Assembly (NCBI RefSeq): GCF_003668575.1 | Contig: NZ_RCVZ01000002.1 | Span: forward strand, 310,001-374,000 | DNA: 64,000 nucleotides | DNA from: Falsibacillus albus | GTDB lineage: Bacteria > Bacillota > Bacilli > Bacillales > DSM-25281 | Direction: 5' to 3' | Part shown: positions 53,291 through 60,942 of the stretch, in pieces | Position numbering within the stretch: position 1 is the first letter of the stretch | How the letters are laid out: every line of letters begins with the position of its first letter | Made by a program: the position numbers and the translations under genes | Notes under the pieces: model-generated | What the model was told of the DNA's origin: nothing | Database searches by the model: none | The model's input: only the letters and a program-made list of their open reading frames with translations

Positions 53291-54357
53291 GCATCCTCAC
53301 CTCTCATTTGCTGAAGATATTCTTCTTTTTGCTGCTGGATGGTCCACGTCGGACTCGCAAAGACATGGTCGAATATATCTTCCACTTTCGGCTTTGGAAA
53401 TGCCTCCATTTCCTCCACCGCTTCTTCGATGACCGCCGATGCATTTGCCTGCATTTCAGCAGCCCATTCGTCATCCCAGTAACCTTGATTTTTCAGATAG
53501 CGTTCAACCCGCAGCAATGGATCGATCTGTTCCCTTTTTTGGATGCTTTCATCTTGATTGCGATATTTGGTCGGATCGTCAGCCGTCGTATGTGCCCCAA
53601 ATCTCCAGGTCACGGCTTCAATCAGCGTAGGCCCCTCTCCATTCCTTGCTCGTTCCAATGCTTTCTGCGTTTCGAAATAGACAGCGAAAACATCGCTGCC
53701 ATCCACTCGGACACCCGGGATTCCGTAAGCAACCGACTTTTGAGCGATTGTTTCAGAATTCATTTGCTTGCTGATGTGTACCGAAATGGCATATTGATTG
53801 TTTTGATTGAAAAAGACAACCGGTGCTTTAAATACGCTTGCAAAGTTCAATCCTTCGTGGAAGTCCCCCTCTGATGTTGCACCATCTCCGAAATACACGA
53901 TTGAGGCATTATCCGTTCCCTTCCATTTTTCCGCCAATGCTGCACCTGTGGCATGCGGAAGCTGTGTTGCGATAGGGACAGCTGGAGGAAAAATGTGCTT
54001 GCCTTCAGGAGCGACACAACCTTCTACTCTGCCATTCCAATATAAAAAGACACGTGGAATGGAATGGCCGAAGGTAATACTCGCAGCATGATCACGGTAG
54101 GTCGGGAAAAGCCAATCGCCTTCCTTCAGAGCAGATGCACTTCCAACCTGCGCCCCTTCCTGCCCTTCAAAAGGGGCATAAGTCCCAAGTCTTCCTTGCC
54201 GTTGAAGGCTGATCGCCTTGCGGTCGAACGTTCTGACAAGAAGGAGTTTCTCATACATCTCTTTTGCCAGTTTTTCATTAATTCGAGCCGCCCCTTCTTC
54301 ATTCCGGACGTTTCCGTTTTCGTCAATATAGCAAATCGTTTCAAATGTCTCCATCAT
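53287..54357 (-). CDS. 2-oxoacid dehydrogenase E1 alpha subunit
   Basis: A 356-residue thiamine-diphosphate-binding subunit. The ThDP motif GDGATSEGDFHEGLNFA...NQNNQYAIS is intact, and the phosphorylation-type loop YGIPGVRVDGSD is present. In overall pattern it looks closer to PdhA than to branched-chain BkdA. GGAAAGGATG precedes the ATG; a second ATG follows at once. It lies 24 bases after the phenylalanine dehydrogenase gene. Confidence 0.9.
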   Translation of the reverse strand: MMETFETICYIDENGNVRNEEGAARINEKLAKEMYEKLLLVRTFDRKAISLQRQGRLGTYAPFEGQEGAQVGSASALKEGDWLFPTYRDHAASITFGHSIPRVFLYWNGRVEGCVAPEGKHIFPPAVPIATQLPHATGAALAEKWKGTDNASIVYFGDGATSEGDFHEGLNFASVFKAPVVFFNQNNQYAISVHISKQMNSETIAQKSVAYGIPGVRVDGSDVFAVYFETQKALERARNGEGPTLIEAVTWRFGAHTTADDPTKYRNQDESIQKREQIDPLLRVERYLKNQGYWDDEWAAEMQANASAVIEEAVEEMEAFPKPKVEDIFDHVFASPTWTIQQQKEEYLQQMRGEDA

Positions 54358-54381
54358 TGTTTCATCCTTTCCATTTGGGAA

Positions 54382-55491
54382 TTAACTGCGAATGCTCCAT
54401 TTTGGACGTTTGTGATGGGAGAAAAAGCTGCTTCTCTTTCTTCTCGATTCAATTCGTTTTTCGCAGAACACGTTGGCAGCATGGGCGGTGGATACTCCTT
54501 CATTTTCGGAATGCAAATAGATTTCAAGCAATGAATCGTAAATCGCCTTCGTTTTATTCAACACCCGATTCTTATTGGGACCATAAAGCTCATCTGCGAC
54601 CTGAATCAGTCCTCCGGCATTGACAATATAGTCAGGTGCATAGAGAATGCCCCTGTGATTTAATTGCTCGCCTTGTTCTTCACTAAGGAGCTGGTTATTA
54701 GCGGAGCCAACGATGGCTTTCACATTGAGCAGATCAATCGATTCATCATTGATGACTCCACCAAGGGCGCAAGGGACAAACACATCGGCTTCGACGCCGA
54801 GAATATCCTGCCCCGCCACGACTTTGATCGATTCATTGCCAATTTCCCTTCCCTTTGAAAGCAGATTCTCAATCGCTTTTGGATTAATATCTGTAACATA
54901 TAGAGATGCTCCTTGCTCCAACAGTTTTTCAGCCACTTTAAAGCCCACTTTGCCCAATCCTTGGATCGCATACGTTTTTTCTCCCAGGTCCGATGTCCCG
55001 AAAACGACTTGGTTGGTTGCTTGGATTCCATATATGACCCCGAGGGCAGTGGGTACGGATGAATCACCGCTTCCGCCATACTCCTCAGGTACGCCGACAA
55101 TGCAATTTGTTTCTTTTAATGCATGCACAAAGTCATCCGGAGTCGTCCCCATATCAGTGCCGGTATAGAATCTGCCATTCAAAGATTCGACGAATTGTCC
55201 GAAAGCCCGAAAAAGCTCCGGTGTTTTGTCCTTTAATGGGTCACCGATAATGACCGATTTCCCCCCGCCGAAATCGACATCCGCCGCAGCGCACTTGTAG
55301 GTCATCCCCTTGGATAAGCGAAGCACATCTTCCAGCGCTTCATCGAAGGTAGCGTACGGCCTCATACGGCACCCGCCAAGTGCTGGCCCCAATGTCGTAT
55401 TATGTATGGCGATGATTGCCTTTAACCCTGTTTCCGGATCATTGCAAAAAACAACCTGTTCATGTTCACGGATATCATTAAATAAATCCAT
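54382..55491 (-). CDS. pdh: Phenylalanine dehydrogenase
   Basis: A 369-residue NAD-dependent amino-acid dehydrogenase. The catalytic Lys region [29 protein letters not shown] and the nucleotide motif [13 protein letters not shown] are present. The stretches [34 protein letters not shown] and the C-terminal [13 protein letters not shown] match Lysinibacillus-type phenylalanine dehydrogenases as I recall them and differ from leucine dehydrogenase (GSSGNPSPVTAYG). It converts phenylalanine to phenylpyruvate. ATG 55491 is nine bases after GGAGG; ATG 55497 is too close. Confidence 0.85.
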   Translation of the reverse strand: MDLFNDIREHEQVVFCNDPETGLKAIIAIHNTTLGPALGGCRMRPYATFDEALEDVLRLSKGMTYKCAAADVDFGGGKSVIIGDPLKDKTPELFRAFGQFVESLNGRFYTGTDMGTTPDDFVHALKETNCIVGVPEEYGGSGDSSVPTALGVIYGIQATNQVVFGTSDLGEKTYAIQGLGKVGFKVAEKLLEQGASLYVTDINPKAIENLLSKGREIGNESIKVVAGQDILGVEADVFVPCALGGVINDESIDLLNVKAIVGSANNQLLSEEQGEQLNHRGILYAPDYIVNAGGLIQVADELYGPNKNRVLNKTKAIYDSLLEIYLHSENEGVSTAHAANVFCEKRIESRRKRSSFFSHHKRPKWSIRS

Positions 55492-55516
55492 GTGCATTTC
55501 CCTCCTTGAGCGATAT

Positions 55517-55530
55517 CGTAAACGCTTTCA
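55517..55530. promoter_or_regulatory. cre-like site before phenylalanine dehydrogenase
   Basis: On the minus strand TGAAAGCGTTTACG matches the cre consensus except for the last base. It overlaps the thioesterase stop codon and lies 26 bases upstream of the dehydrogenase start, where CcpA could act as a roadblock or control an internal promoter. Confidence 0.6.
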
Positions 55531-55926
55531 TTTTAGTGTTGAGCTTTTTATTTTTTGAGTGATATCGGCTTTCGGCAAAATCACCTGGGTCACTTCGCCT
55601 AATCCGATCATGCCCGATGCGATGAACGCTTCCGTTTTGGTGATCACCACATTTTTCTTTAATTCGATAAGCGTCGCTCTGACTGTGACGATCGTGCCCT
55701 CCCCGGTCGGTGCAACATGCTTGACGGAAACCGCCCCGCCGATACCCTCTTCATGATCCTCCAAATAGGAGAGGATGATTTTTCTTGACGCTAACTCCAT
55801 GTGATAAACCATCGACACGGTTGAATAAGCTGGATGAACCACTTCTCCTCCGAACTGGGCAAACATTTCCGGGGTCACTTCAAAGGTTACCTCCGCTGTC
55901 TGCCCTACCTCCATACCGTCTTTCAT
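55528..55926 (-). CDS. FlK-like hot-dog thioesterase
   Basis: A 132-residue single hot-dog-fold protein. The residues Thr36, Glu44 and His70 have exactly the spacing (8 and 26) of the Thr42/Glu50/His76 triad of fluoroacetyl-CoA thioesterase FlK. It should cleave small or toxic acyl-CoAs and return CoA, perhaps relieving phenylacetyl-CoA build-up. AAAGGAG precedes the ATG. It lies 15 bases after the ABC ATPase gene and 36 before the dehydrogenase start. Confidence 0.8.
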   Translation of the reverse strand: MKDGMEVGQTAEVTFEVTPEMFAQFGGEVVHPAYSTVSMVYHMELASRKIILSYLEDHEEGIGGAVSVKHVAPTGEGTIVTVRATLIELKKNVVITKTEAFIASGMIGLGEVTQVILPKADITQKIKSSTLK

Positions 55927-55941
55927 GCAAGCAGCTCCTTT

Positions 55942-56739
55942 CTATATGCTAAGCATGGCGCGGTCATTCGCCATTTGTTCCCCTTTGATTCTCTGAAATT
56001 CCTTCAAAAGTTTTTCAATGGTTAATTTATTCTTTTCCTCTTCTTCAACTGCAAGGATTATTTCGCCTTTATCCATCATGATCAGTCGATTGCCCAAGTC
56101 CAGTGCTTGTTTCATATTATGAGTGACCATCAGTGTCGTAAGTTGATGCTTTTGGACAATCTCCTTCGTCAACTCCGTAATCAACTGGGCACGAGAAGGA
56201 TCAAGGGCTGCTGTATGTTCATCCAATAAAAGGATTTCCGGTTCGGTGAAAGTGGCCATCAGTAAAGACAGAGCTTGGCGCTCCCCACCTGAAAGAAGGC
56301 CCACCTTGGCATTCATGCGGTTTTCCAATCCCAAATGAAGTGTACTCAATGACTCCCTAAAGAAATTTCGCCGCTTTTTATCTACACCTTTTTTCAGCCC
56401 GCGTTTCTGATTGCGTGAGTAGGCCATCGCCAAATTCTCTTCGATTGTCATGGATGGTGCTGTACCTGCCATCGGATCTTGAAACACCCTACCTATAAAT
56501 CTCGAGCGCTTATATTCTGGCAGTCCCGTTACTTCTTTGCCATCGATTTCAACCGATCCGGCATCAGGTGAGAGTACACCTGAAATGACATTCATCAGGG
56601 TTGACTTTCCTGCACCGTTGCTGCCTATGACCGTTACAAAGTCGCCTTTTTCCAGTTTCAAGTCCACTTGATCCAGCGCGACCTTTTCGTCAGGAGTCCC
56701 TTCATTGAATATTTTTCCGATATGAGCCAGATTAAGCAT
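55942..56739 (-). CDS. ABC transporter ATP-binding protein (TrpZ/PF04392-associated importer)
   Basis: A 265-residue ABC ATPase. Walker A is GSNGAGKST (about 39-47), signature LLSGGERQALSLLMA, Walker B EILLLDEHTAALD, and the H-loop MVTHNM. It pairs with the permease three bases upstream and the lipoprotein before that. AGGAGGGATG precedes the ATG. Family-mates in streptococci (TrpXYZ) take up tryptophan and tyrosine. Confidence 0.88.
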   Translation of the reverse strand: MLNLAHIGKIFNEGTPDEKVALDQVDLKLEKGDFVTVIGSNGAGKSTLMNVISGVLSPDAGSVEIDGKEVTGLPEYKRSRFIGRVFQDPMAGTAPSMTIEENLAMAYSRNQKRGLKKGVDKKRRNFFRESLSTLHLGLENRMNAKVGLLSGGERQALSLLMATFTEPEILLLDEHTAALDPSRAQLITELTKEIVQKHQLTTLMVTHNMKQALDLGNRLIMMDKGEIILAVEEEEKNKLTIEKLLKEFQRIKGEQMANDRAMLSI

Positions 56740-56742
56740 CGT

Positions 56743-57771
56743 TCATCCCTCCTGGTCAGCGGCCATTTTCACGGACGCCATCCGTTCGGCATGCCGTTTG
56801 GCCTTTCGTTTTTTCTCCTTCTGCTTATCGATCAGCTTCGGCATGACAAGGGCAAGAATGACGATGACTGCCGTAATCAGCTTCATATCGCCGGTATCCA
56901 GAAATTGAACCCTTAAAGCGATGCTGACGACTATGCGATAAACGATCGCCCCCCCTATGACAGCAAGAGTGGTCCTGAAAATGGATTTTGTCCCGAATAG
57001 CGCTTCACCGATGATGACCGACGCCAGACCAATGATGATCATACCGATCCCCATCCCGATATCGGCGAACTTTGAATACTGCGCAACAAGGGCACCTGAC
57101 AAAGCTACAAAGCCATTGGAAATGCCAAGGCCCAAGATGATCAATAAATCTGTATTGGCTGAAAAGCTGCGGATCATTTTCTGGTTATCCCCGGTTGCTC
57201 TGAGTGCGAGACCTACCTCAGTCTGTAAAAACCAATCGGTTCCCCATTTTATGAGGAATACCACGATGATCATGAAAAATAGAATTCCCCATGTGGCAGG
57301 AAGCCGTTCGACGTGAAGAGAGGAAAAAAGACCATTCATCCAGCCGTCGATTCCTAATGGCTTCCAAAAACTTGCAAACTGTGAAAATAGGGTTTCACTG
57401 TTTAAAAGGGGAATGTTCGGCCTGCCGACAGATGTGTCTGAGGTCAATCCCATGATTCGTAAATTAATAGAGTACAAGGCAATCATCATCAAGATTCCAG
57501 ACAAGAGAGAATTGATCTTCCCCTTTGTGTGCAAAAGTCCTGTGATACAGCCCGCAAAAAAACCTGCCACAAGGGCAAGCACTGTTGCAGCAAGTGGGGA
57601 ATACCCCATTGTAATCATCGTAGCCGCAACAGCAGCCCCTGTCACAAAGCTCCCATCGACCGTCAAATCCGGGAAATCGAGCACACGAAACGAAAGATAC
57701 ACGCCCAATGCCAATATGGCATAGATGATTCCAAGCTCCACTGAGCCGAATATTGCTACAAATGAGAACAT
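56743..57771 (-). CDS. ABC transporter permease (BPD_transp_2 type)
   Basis: A 342-residue permease with about nine hydrophobic segments. The block LSFRVLDFPDLTVDGSFVTGAA and the GIGMIIIGLASVIIGEALFG region are typical of the branched-chain/TrpY-type permease family. The C-terminus is a basic cytoplasmic tail (KEKKRKAKRHAERM). Only one permease gene is present, so it probably forms a homodimer. Confidence 0.88.
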   Translation of the reverse strand: MFSFVAIFGSVELGIIYAILALGVYLSFRVLDFPDLTVDGSFVTGAAVAATMITMGYSPLAATVLALVAGFFAGCITGLLHTKGKINSLLSGILMMIALYSINLRIMGLTSDTSVGRPNIPLLNSETLFSQFASFWKPLGIDGWMNGLFSSLHVERLPATWGILFFMIIVVFLIKWGTDWFLQTEVGLALRATGDNQKMIRSFSANTDLLIILGLGISNGFVALSGALVAQYSKFADIGMGIGMIIIGLASVIIGEALFGTKSIFRTTLAVIGGAIVYRIVVSIALRVQFLDTGDMKLITAVIVILALVMPKLIDKQKEKKRKAKRHAERMASVKMAADQEG

Positions 57772-57786
57772 ATTCGAATCATCTCC

Positions 57787-58797
57787 TTATTGTTCAATGT
57801 ATTCAGCCATGTCGTCCCATTCAGGCTTCAATTCGATTCCCATATCCTTTGCCGCTTTTTTATTGATTTCCAGCTTCAAGTTTTGCGGAAGCTGTACCGG
57901 AAGCTCGGAAGGTTTCTTCTCCCCCTTTAAAATCTTCGCAGCCATCTCTCCCGCTTCATGGCCAATGTCGAAGTAATCAAATCCGTAGGCGGCAAAAGCC
58001 CCTCGCTTGACGGAATCAAATTCAGATGCCAACAATGGGATGTGCTGTTCATCCGCAACGGAAACAACCGATTCAAAGGCGGATACAACGGTATTATCGG
58101 AGACGATATAAAAAGCATCGATTTTCCCGACCAGCGATTCTGCCGCCTGCTTTACGTCAGCAGATGTCGCAACCGAAGCTTCGACTGCTTTTAATCCACC
58201 GATATCAGCCATGATTTTTTTCACACTGTCTACCTGTGCACGTGAATTTTGTTCACCGGCATTATAAATCAGGCCGACATTTTTTACATTCAGCTGGTCC
58301 TTCATGAATTTAAGAGTATCGGGAATGGCATCTGGATGAGAATCAACGGTTCCGGTAATATTCCCGCCTGGCTGGTCCATTGATTTTACCAGCTCTGCCC
58401 CAACTGGATCTGTAACAGAGGTAAATACGATTGGAATATCTTTTGTACTGCTCAGTGCAGCCTGGGCACTTGGTGTGGAATTCGCGAAGATCATATCGAC
58501 GTTGGAACTGACAAGGTTTGCTGCAATCGTCGTATTCGCTGAAGAATCGCCTTGAGCGTTTTGGACATCATATTTGACATTTAGACCATTTTCTTTCAGC
58601 GCCGCCTTGAAGCCATCAAAGGCAGCATCAAGGGATGGATGTTCTACGATTTGTGTGACGCCGATTTTATAAGTCGTTTTGTCTTTTCCTGAACCGGAAG
58701 AGTTGCTGGAGGAGCCTGTTTCGGAACTGCCGCATGCTGATAATACGACGGAAGAGGTCAAAATTAACGCCAAGCTTTTTTTCCACAAATGCTTCAT
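57787..58797 (-). CDS. ABC transporter substrate-binding lipoprotein (PF04392/TrpX-like)
   Basis: A 336-residue lipoprotein. The signal peptide ends in the lipobox LSAC (Cys22), followed by a Ser/Gly linker. The mature part follows the pattern of the PF04392 ABC_sub_bind family (IGVTQIVEHPSLDAAFDGFK, SVTDPVGAELV, GLIYNAGEQNSRAQV). Members bind aromatic amino acids in TrpX systems. It is the first gene of the nine-gene operon. Confidence 0.88.
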   Translation of the reverse strand: MKHLWKKSLALILTSSVVLSACGSSETGSSSNSSGSGKDKTTYKIGVTQIVEHPSLDAAFDGFKAALKENGLNVKYDVQNAQGDSSANTTIAANLVSSNVDMIFANSTPSAQAALSSTKDIPIVFTSVTDPVGAELVKSMDQPGGNITGTVDSHPDAIPDTLKFMKDQLNVKNVGLIYNAGEQNSRAQVDSVKKIMADIGGLKAVEASVATSADVKQAAESLVGKIDAFYIVSDNTVVSAFESVVSVADEQHIPLLASEFDSVKRGAFAAYGFDYFDIGHEAGEMAAKILKGEKKPSELPVQLPQNLKLEINKKAAKDMGIELKPEWDDMAEYIEQ

Positions 58798-58868
58798 GAT
58801 ATATCCCCCTTGATTATCTAATTTAGTTGGTGCAGATTGATCAACTACAATAGATGTCCTAGCCAGGA

Positions 58869-58882
58869 TGAAAACGATTACA
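58869..58882. promoter_or_regulatory. CcpA cre site of the Phe-catabolic operon
   Basis: TGAAAACGATTACA fits TGWAANCGNTNWCA at every defined position. On the minus strand it starts at the -10 box and covers the predicted transcription start, the standard place for repression by CcpA in the presence of glucose. Confidence 0.8.
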
Positions 58883-58910
58883 TTTTATCGTGTTACAAAA
58901 AATCAAACAA
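58882..58910 (-). promoter_or_regulatory. Predicted sigma-A promoter of the nine-gene operon
   Basis: On the minus strand -35 TTGTTT (58910-58905), a 17-bp spacer, and -10 TAAAAT (58887-58882). The cre site begins where the -10 ends, and an inverted repeat abuts the -35. Confidence 0.65.
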
Positions 58911-58935
58911 CGTTAATTTAGTGTAATATTAACGT
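58910..58935. promoter_or_regulatory. Inverted repeat abutting the -35 of the Phe-catabolic operon
   Basis: Perfect 8-bp arms ACGTTAAT (58910-58917) and ATTAACGT (58928-58935), with centres 18 bases apart; a third half-site ACGTCAAT lies at 58949-58956. Position suggests an activator or repressor site specific to this operon. It does not look like the enterobacterial PaaX box. Confidence 0.55.
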
Positions 58936-58978
58936 ATTTTTTCACAAAACGTCAATAATATTTCCAATTTTAAAAAAA

Positions 58979-59941
58979 CTATAAACTCTCCGATTCTTTT
59001 ATAGGCAAGAGTTTATTTAACTGCAGGTTATATTCCGTCATCATCCCTTCGATAAGTTCTTGCACCGTCGGAAGGCTGTGGATCAAGCCAGCGATTTGTC
59101 CGCTGTTCATGAACCCATTCTCTTCGTCCCCATTCAAGGCGCCTGCACAATGAAAGTCTTCGTCCGTCGCTTTATTGAATTCTTCAACACTAATATTCTG
59201 ATTCTCTAATTCTCTTAAATTTTTCGCATAACTTCCTGCAAGAACCCTTCTAATTTTCCCTACCGACCTTCCGATAATCATCGTACTGGTATCATCCGCC
59301 CCCAGGACCCTTTTCTTATATTCATCAGAAAAAGGGGCATCTTGAGTGGCGATGAATCTCGTCCCCATTTGAACTCCCTGGGCGCCGAGTGCACAGACAG
59401 CCAGCAATCCCCTTCCATCGCCAATCCCGCCTGCAGCGGCTACTGGTTTATTTATGGCAGCAACCACCTGAGGGATCAAGGTCATGGTAGTCGATTCGTT
59501 CGGCGAATTGATCCCAGCAGCTTCATAGCCTTCTGCGACTATGATATCCGAGCCGGCATCTGCAGCCTTTACAGCGTGCTTTACCGTCCCCACTACAGTC
59601 ATCACCTTTACCCCGAATTCATGAAAAATAGGGATTAATGGAGCCGGATTTCCCGCAGAAAGTGAAACAACTGGGACACGGTGCTTCAGGATCAAGGAAA
59701 CCATTTCCTTCACATGGGCATTTACCATCATTGGAATATTGACGGCAAATGGATGCGTGGTAAGTTCCTTTGTCCTGATGATCAGTTCTTCCACCTTTTC
59801 AGGGGTCATCGTCCCTGCACCAATTGTCCCCAATCCACCTGCATTGGATACCGCTGCCGTCAACTGTGCGTTGCTGATATTCCCCATCCCCCCTTGTATG
59901 ACGGGATATGATATACCCAATATATTCGTCAATTCATTCAT
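58979..59941 (-). CDS. Nitronate monooxygenase-like flavoprotein
   Basis: A 320-residue FMN TIM-barrel protein of the nitronate monooxygenase/FabK superfamily. Motifs: YPVIQGGMGNISN near the N-terminus, AEGYEAAGINSPNE, AAAGGIGDGRGLLAVCALGAQGVQMGTRF. It could act on nitronates or as an enoyl reductase; neither has an obvious role in phenylacetate degradation. It lies between paaX and the ABC-lipoprotein gene, same direction. GGAGGGAAG precedes the ATG. Confidence 0.82.
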   Translation of the reverse strand: MNELTNILGISYPVIQGGMGNISNAQLTAAVSNAGGLGTIGAGTMTPEKVEELIIRTKELTTHPFAVNIPMMVNAHVKEMVSLILKHRVPVVSLSAGNPAPLIPIFHEFGVKVMTVVGTVKHAVKAADAGSDIIVAEGYEAAGINSPNESTTMTLIPQVVAAINKPVAAAGGIGDGRGLLAVCALGAQGVQMGTRFIATQDAPFSDEYKKRVLGADDTSTMIIGRSVGKIRRVLAGSYAKNLRELENQNISVEEFNKATDEDFHCAGALNGDEENGFMNSGQIAGLIHSLPTVQELIEGMMTEYNLQLNKLLPIKESESL

Positions 59942-59974
59942 ACTGCTTCCCTCCTCGAGGCCCGTTTCATGAAG

Positions 59975-60865
59975 CTAGTCTTCTATAATAAGAGGATGCT
60001 GGAGAACATCATACTCTTTATCTTTTTTCTTCAACTCATTCCCGTCATCAAAAACATATTCAAAGAAAATGCTGGACGGTTCAGCCAATTCCCGATAATA
60101 ATCGGCAAAGAGCGATGCCGCCTGACTGCCAAGCCACTTTTCAGGCAGAAGCTCTTGGGGAAGGCCTGGGTCGATGAATAAAAACTTCCTGTATTCATGG
60201 ACAAGCTTGGTCCTCTCCACAAAGCAGTCTGCATCCGATATTTCTCCTTTTTGGATACGTTTCTGATCATGTTCGAACTTTTTGCTGTATTCATTGATGA
60301 ATTGCTCATATTTCTCATTAATTTCAGCAATGTTCCAGCATTCCTCCACCAGCCTTCTGCTTTCATGAGGACCTTTATATTCGCTGATAAAGTAGTGCAC
60401 ATGATCATGGATATCGTATTTCTCCAAAAGGGCATAAACCTGCTTTGTCAAATCATTCGGTGAAAGCCAGCAGCTGTTTGAAATGGTGCCAAAACCGCTC
60501 CAAACCAATTCCTTGCGGAGTTCATCACGCACATTCCTTCTGTCTTCCGGGATGGAGTAGATCAACATCCGCCAATTTCCATCCCAGTCGTCCGGTTTCA
60601 ATTTAAAAATCCGGTTGGCTGCCTCTTCCATCCGGTCGACTCCGATCGGCGACAGAAAATAGTAGCTTTTATTTCCTTCCTTTCGGGACTGAACCCATCC
60701 TTGCTTGTTCATCCGTGAAATCGCGGCCCTCACTGACTGCTCGTTATGGCCGAACTCCTTCAGCAGACGGATCAGGCTCCCGATCCAGATTTCACTGCCG
60801 TAATGGCGGATGTAATCACCGTATAATGTAAAAATCATTGATCTTGTATTTAGGCTGTTATTCAT
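59975..60865 (-). CDS. paaX: PaaX-family repressor of phenylacetate degradation
   Basis: A 296-residue regulator. The N-terminal winged HTH (about 20-95, RSMIFTLYGDYIRHYG, NEQSVRAAISRMNKQGW, YYFLSPIGVDRMEEAANRIF) and the middle domain with YSIPEDRRNVRDELRKELVWSGFG match PaaX. PaaX in proteobacteria dissociates from DNA on binding phenylacetyl-CoA. The gene is downstream of the thiolase gene by 77 bases. Ribosome-binding site is weak (GGGTAGTGAG). Confidence 0.87.
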   Translation of the reverse strand: MNNSLNTRSMIFTLYGDYIRHYGSEIWIGSLIRLLKEFGHNEQSVRAAISRMNKQGWVQSRKEGNKSYYFLSPIGVDRMEEAANRIFKLKPDDWDGNWRMLIYSIPEDRRNVRDELRKELVWSGFGTISNSCWLSPNDLTKQVYALLEKYDIHDHVHYFISEYKGPHESRRLVEECWNIAEINEKYEQFINEYSKKFEHDQKRIQKGEISDADCFVERTKLVHEYRKFLFIDPGLPQELLPEKWLGSQAASLFADYYRELAEPSSIFFEYVFDDGNELKKKDKEYDVLQHPLIIED

Positions 60866-60942
60866 CTGTTTGTCTCACTACCCTTTTCACAATGTTGAAG
60901 TTGTACAAATTCTACCAGATTCAAACGCCTCCGACAATGACC

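Noticed and set aside
54382-55491. Annotation as leucine dehydrogenase with a branched-chain 2-oxoacid dehydrogenase (bkd) operon
   Set aside because: The dehydrogenase has the phenylalanine-type blocks ([26 protein letters not shown]) and no ptb/buk genes are present; the E1alpha looks closer to PdhA than BkdA. Branched-chain specificity remains possible but is less likely.
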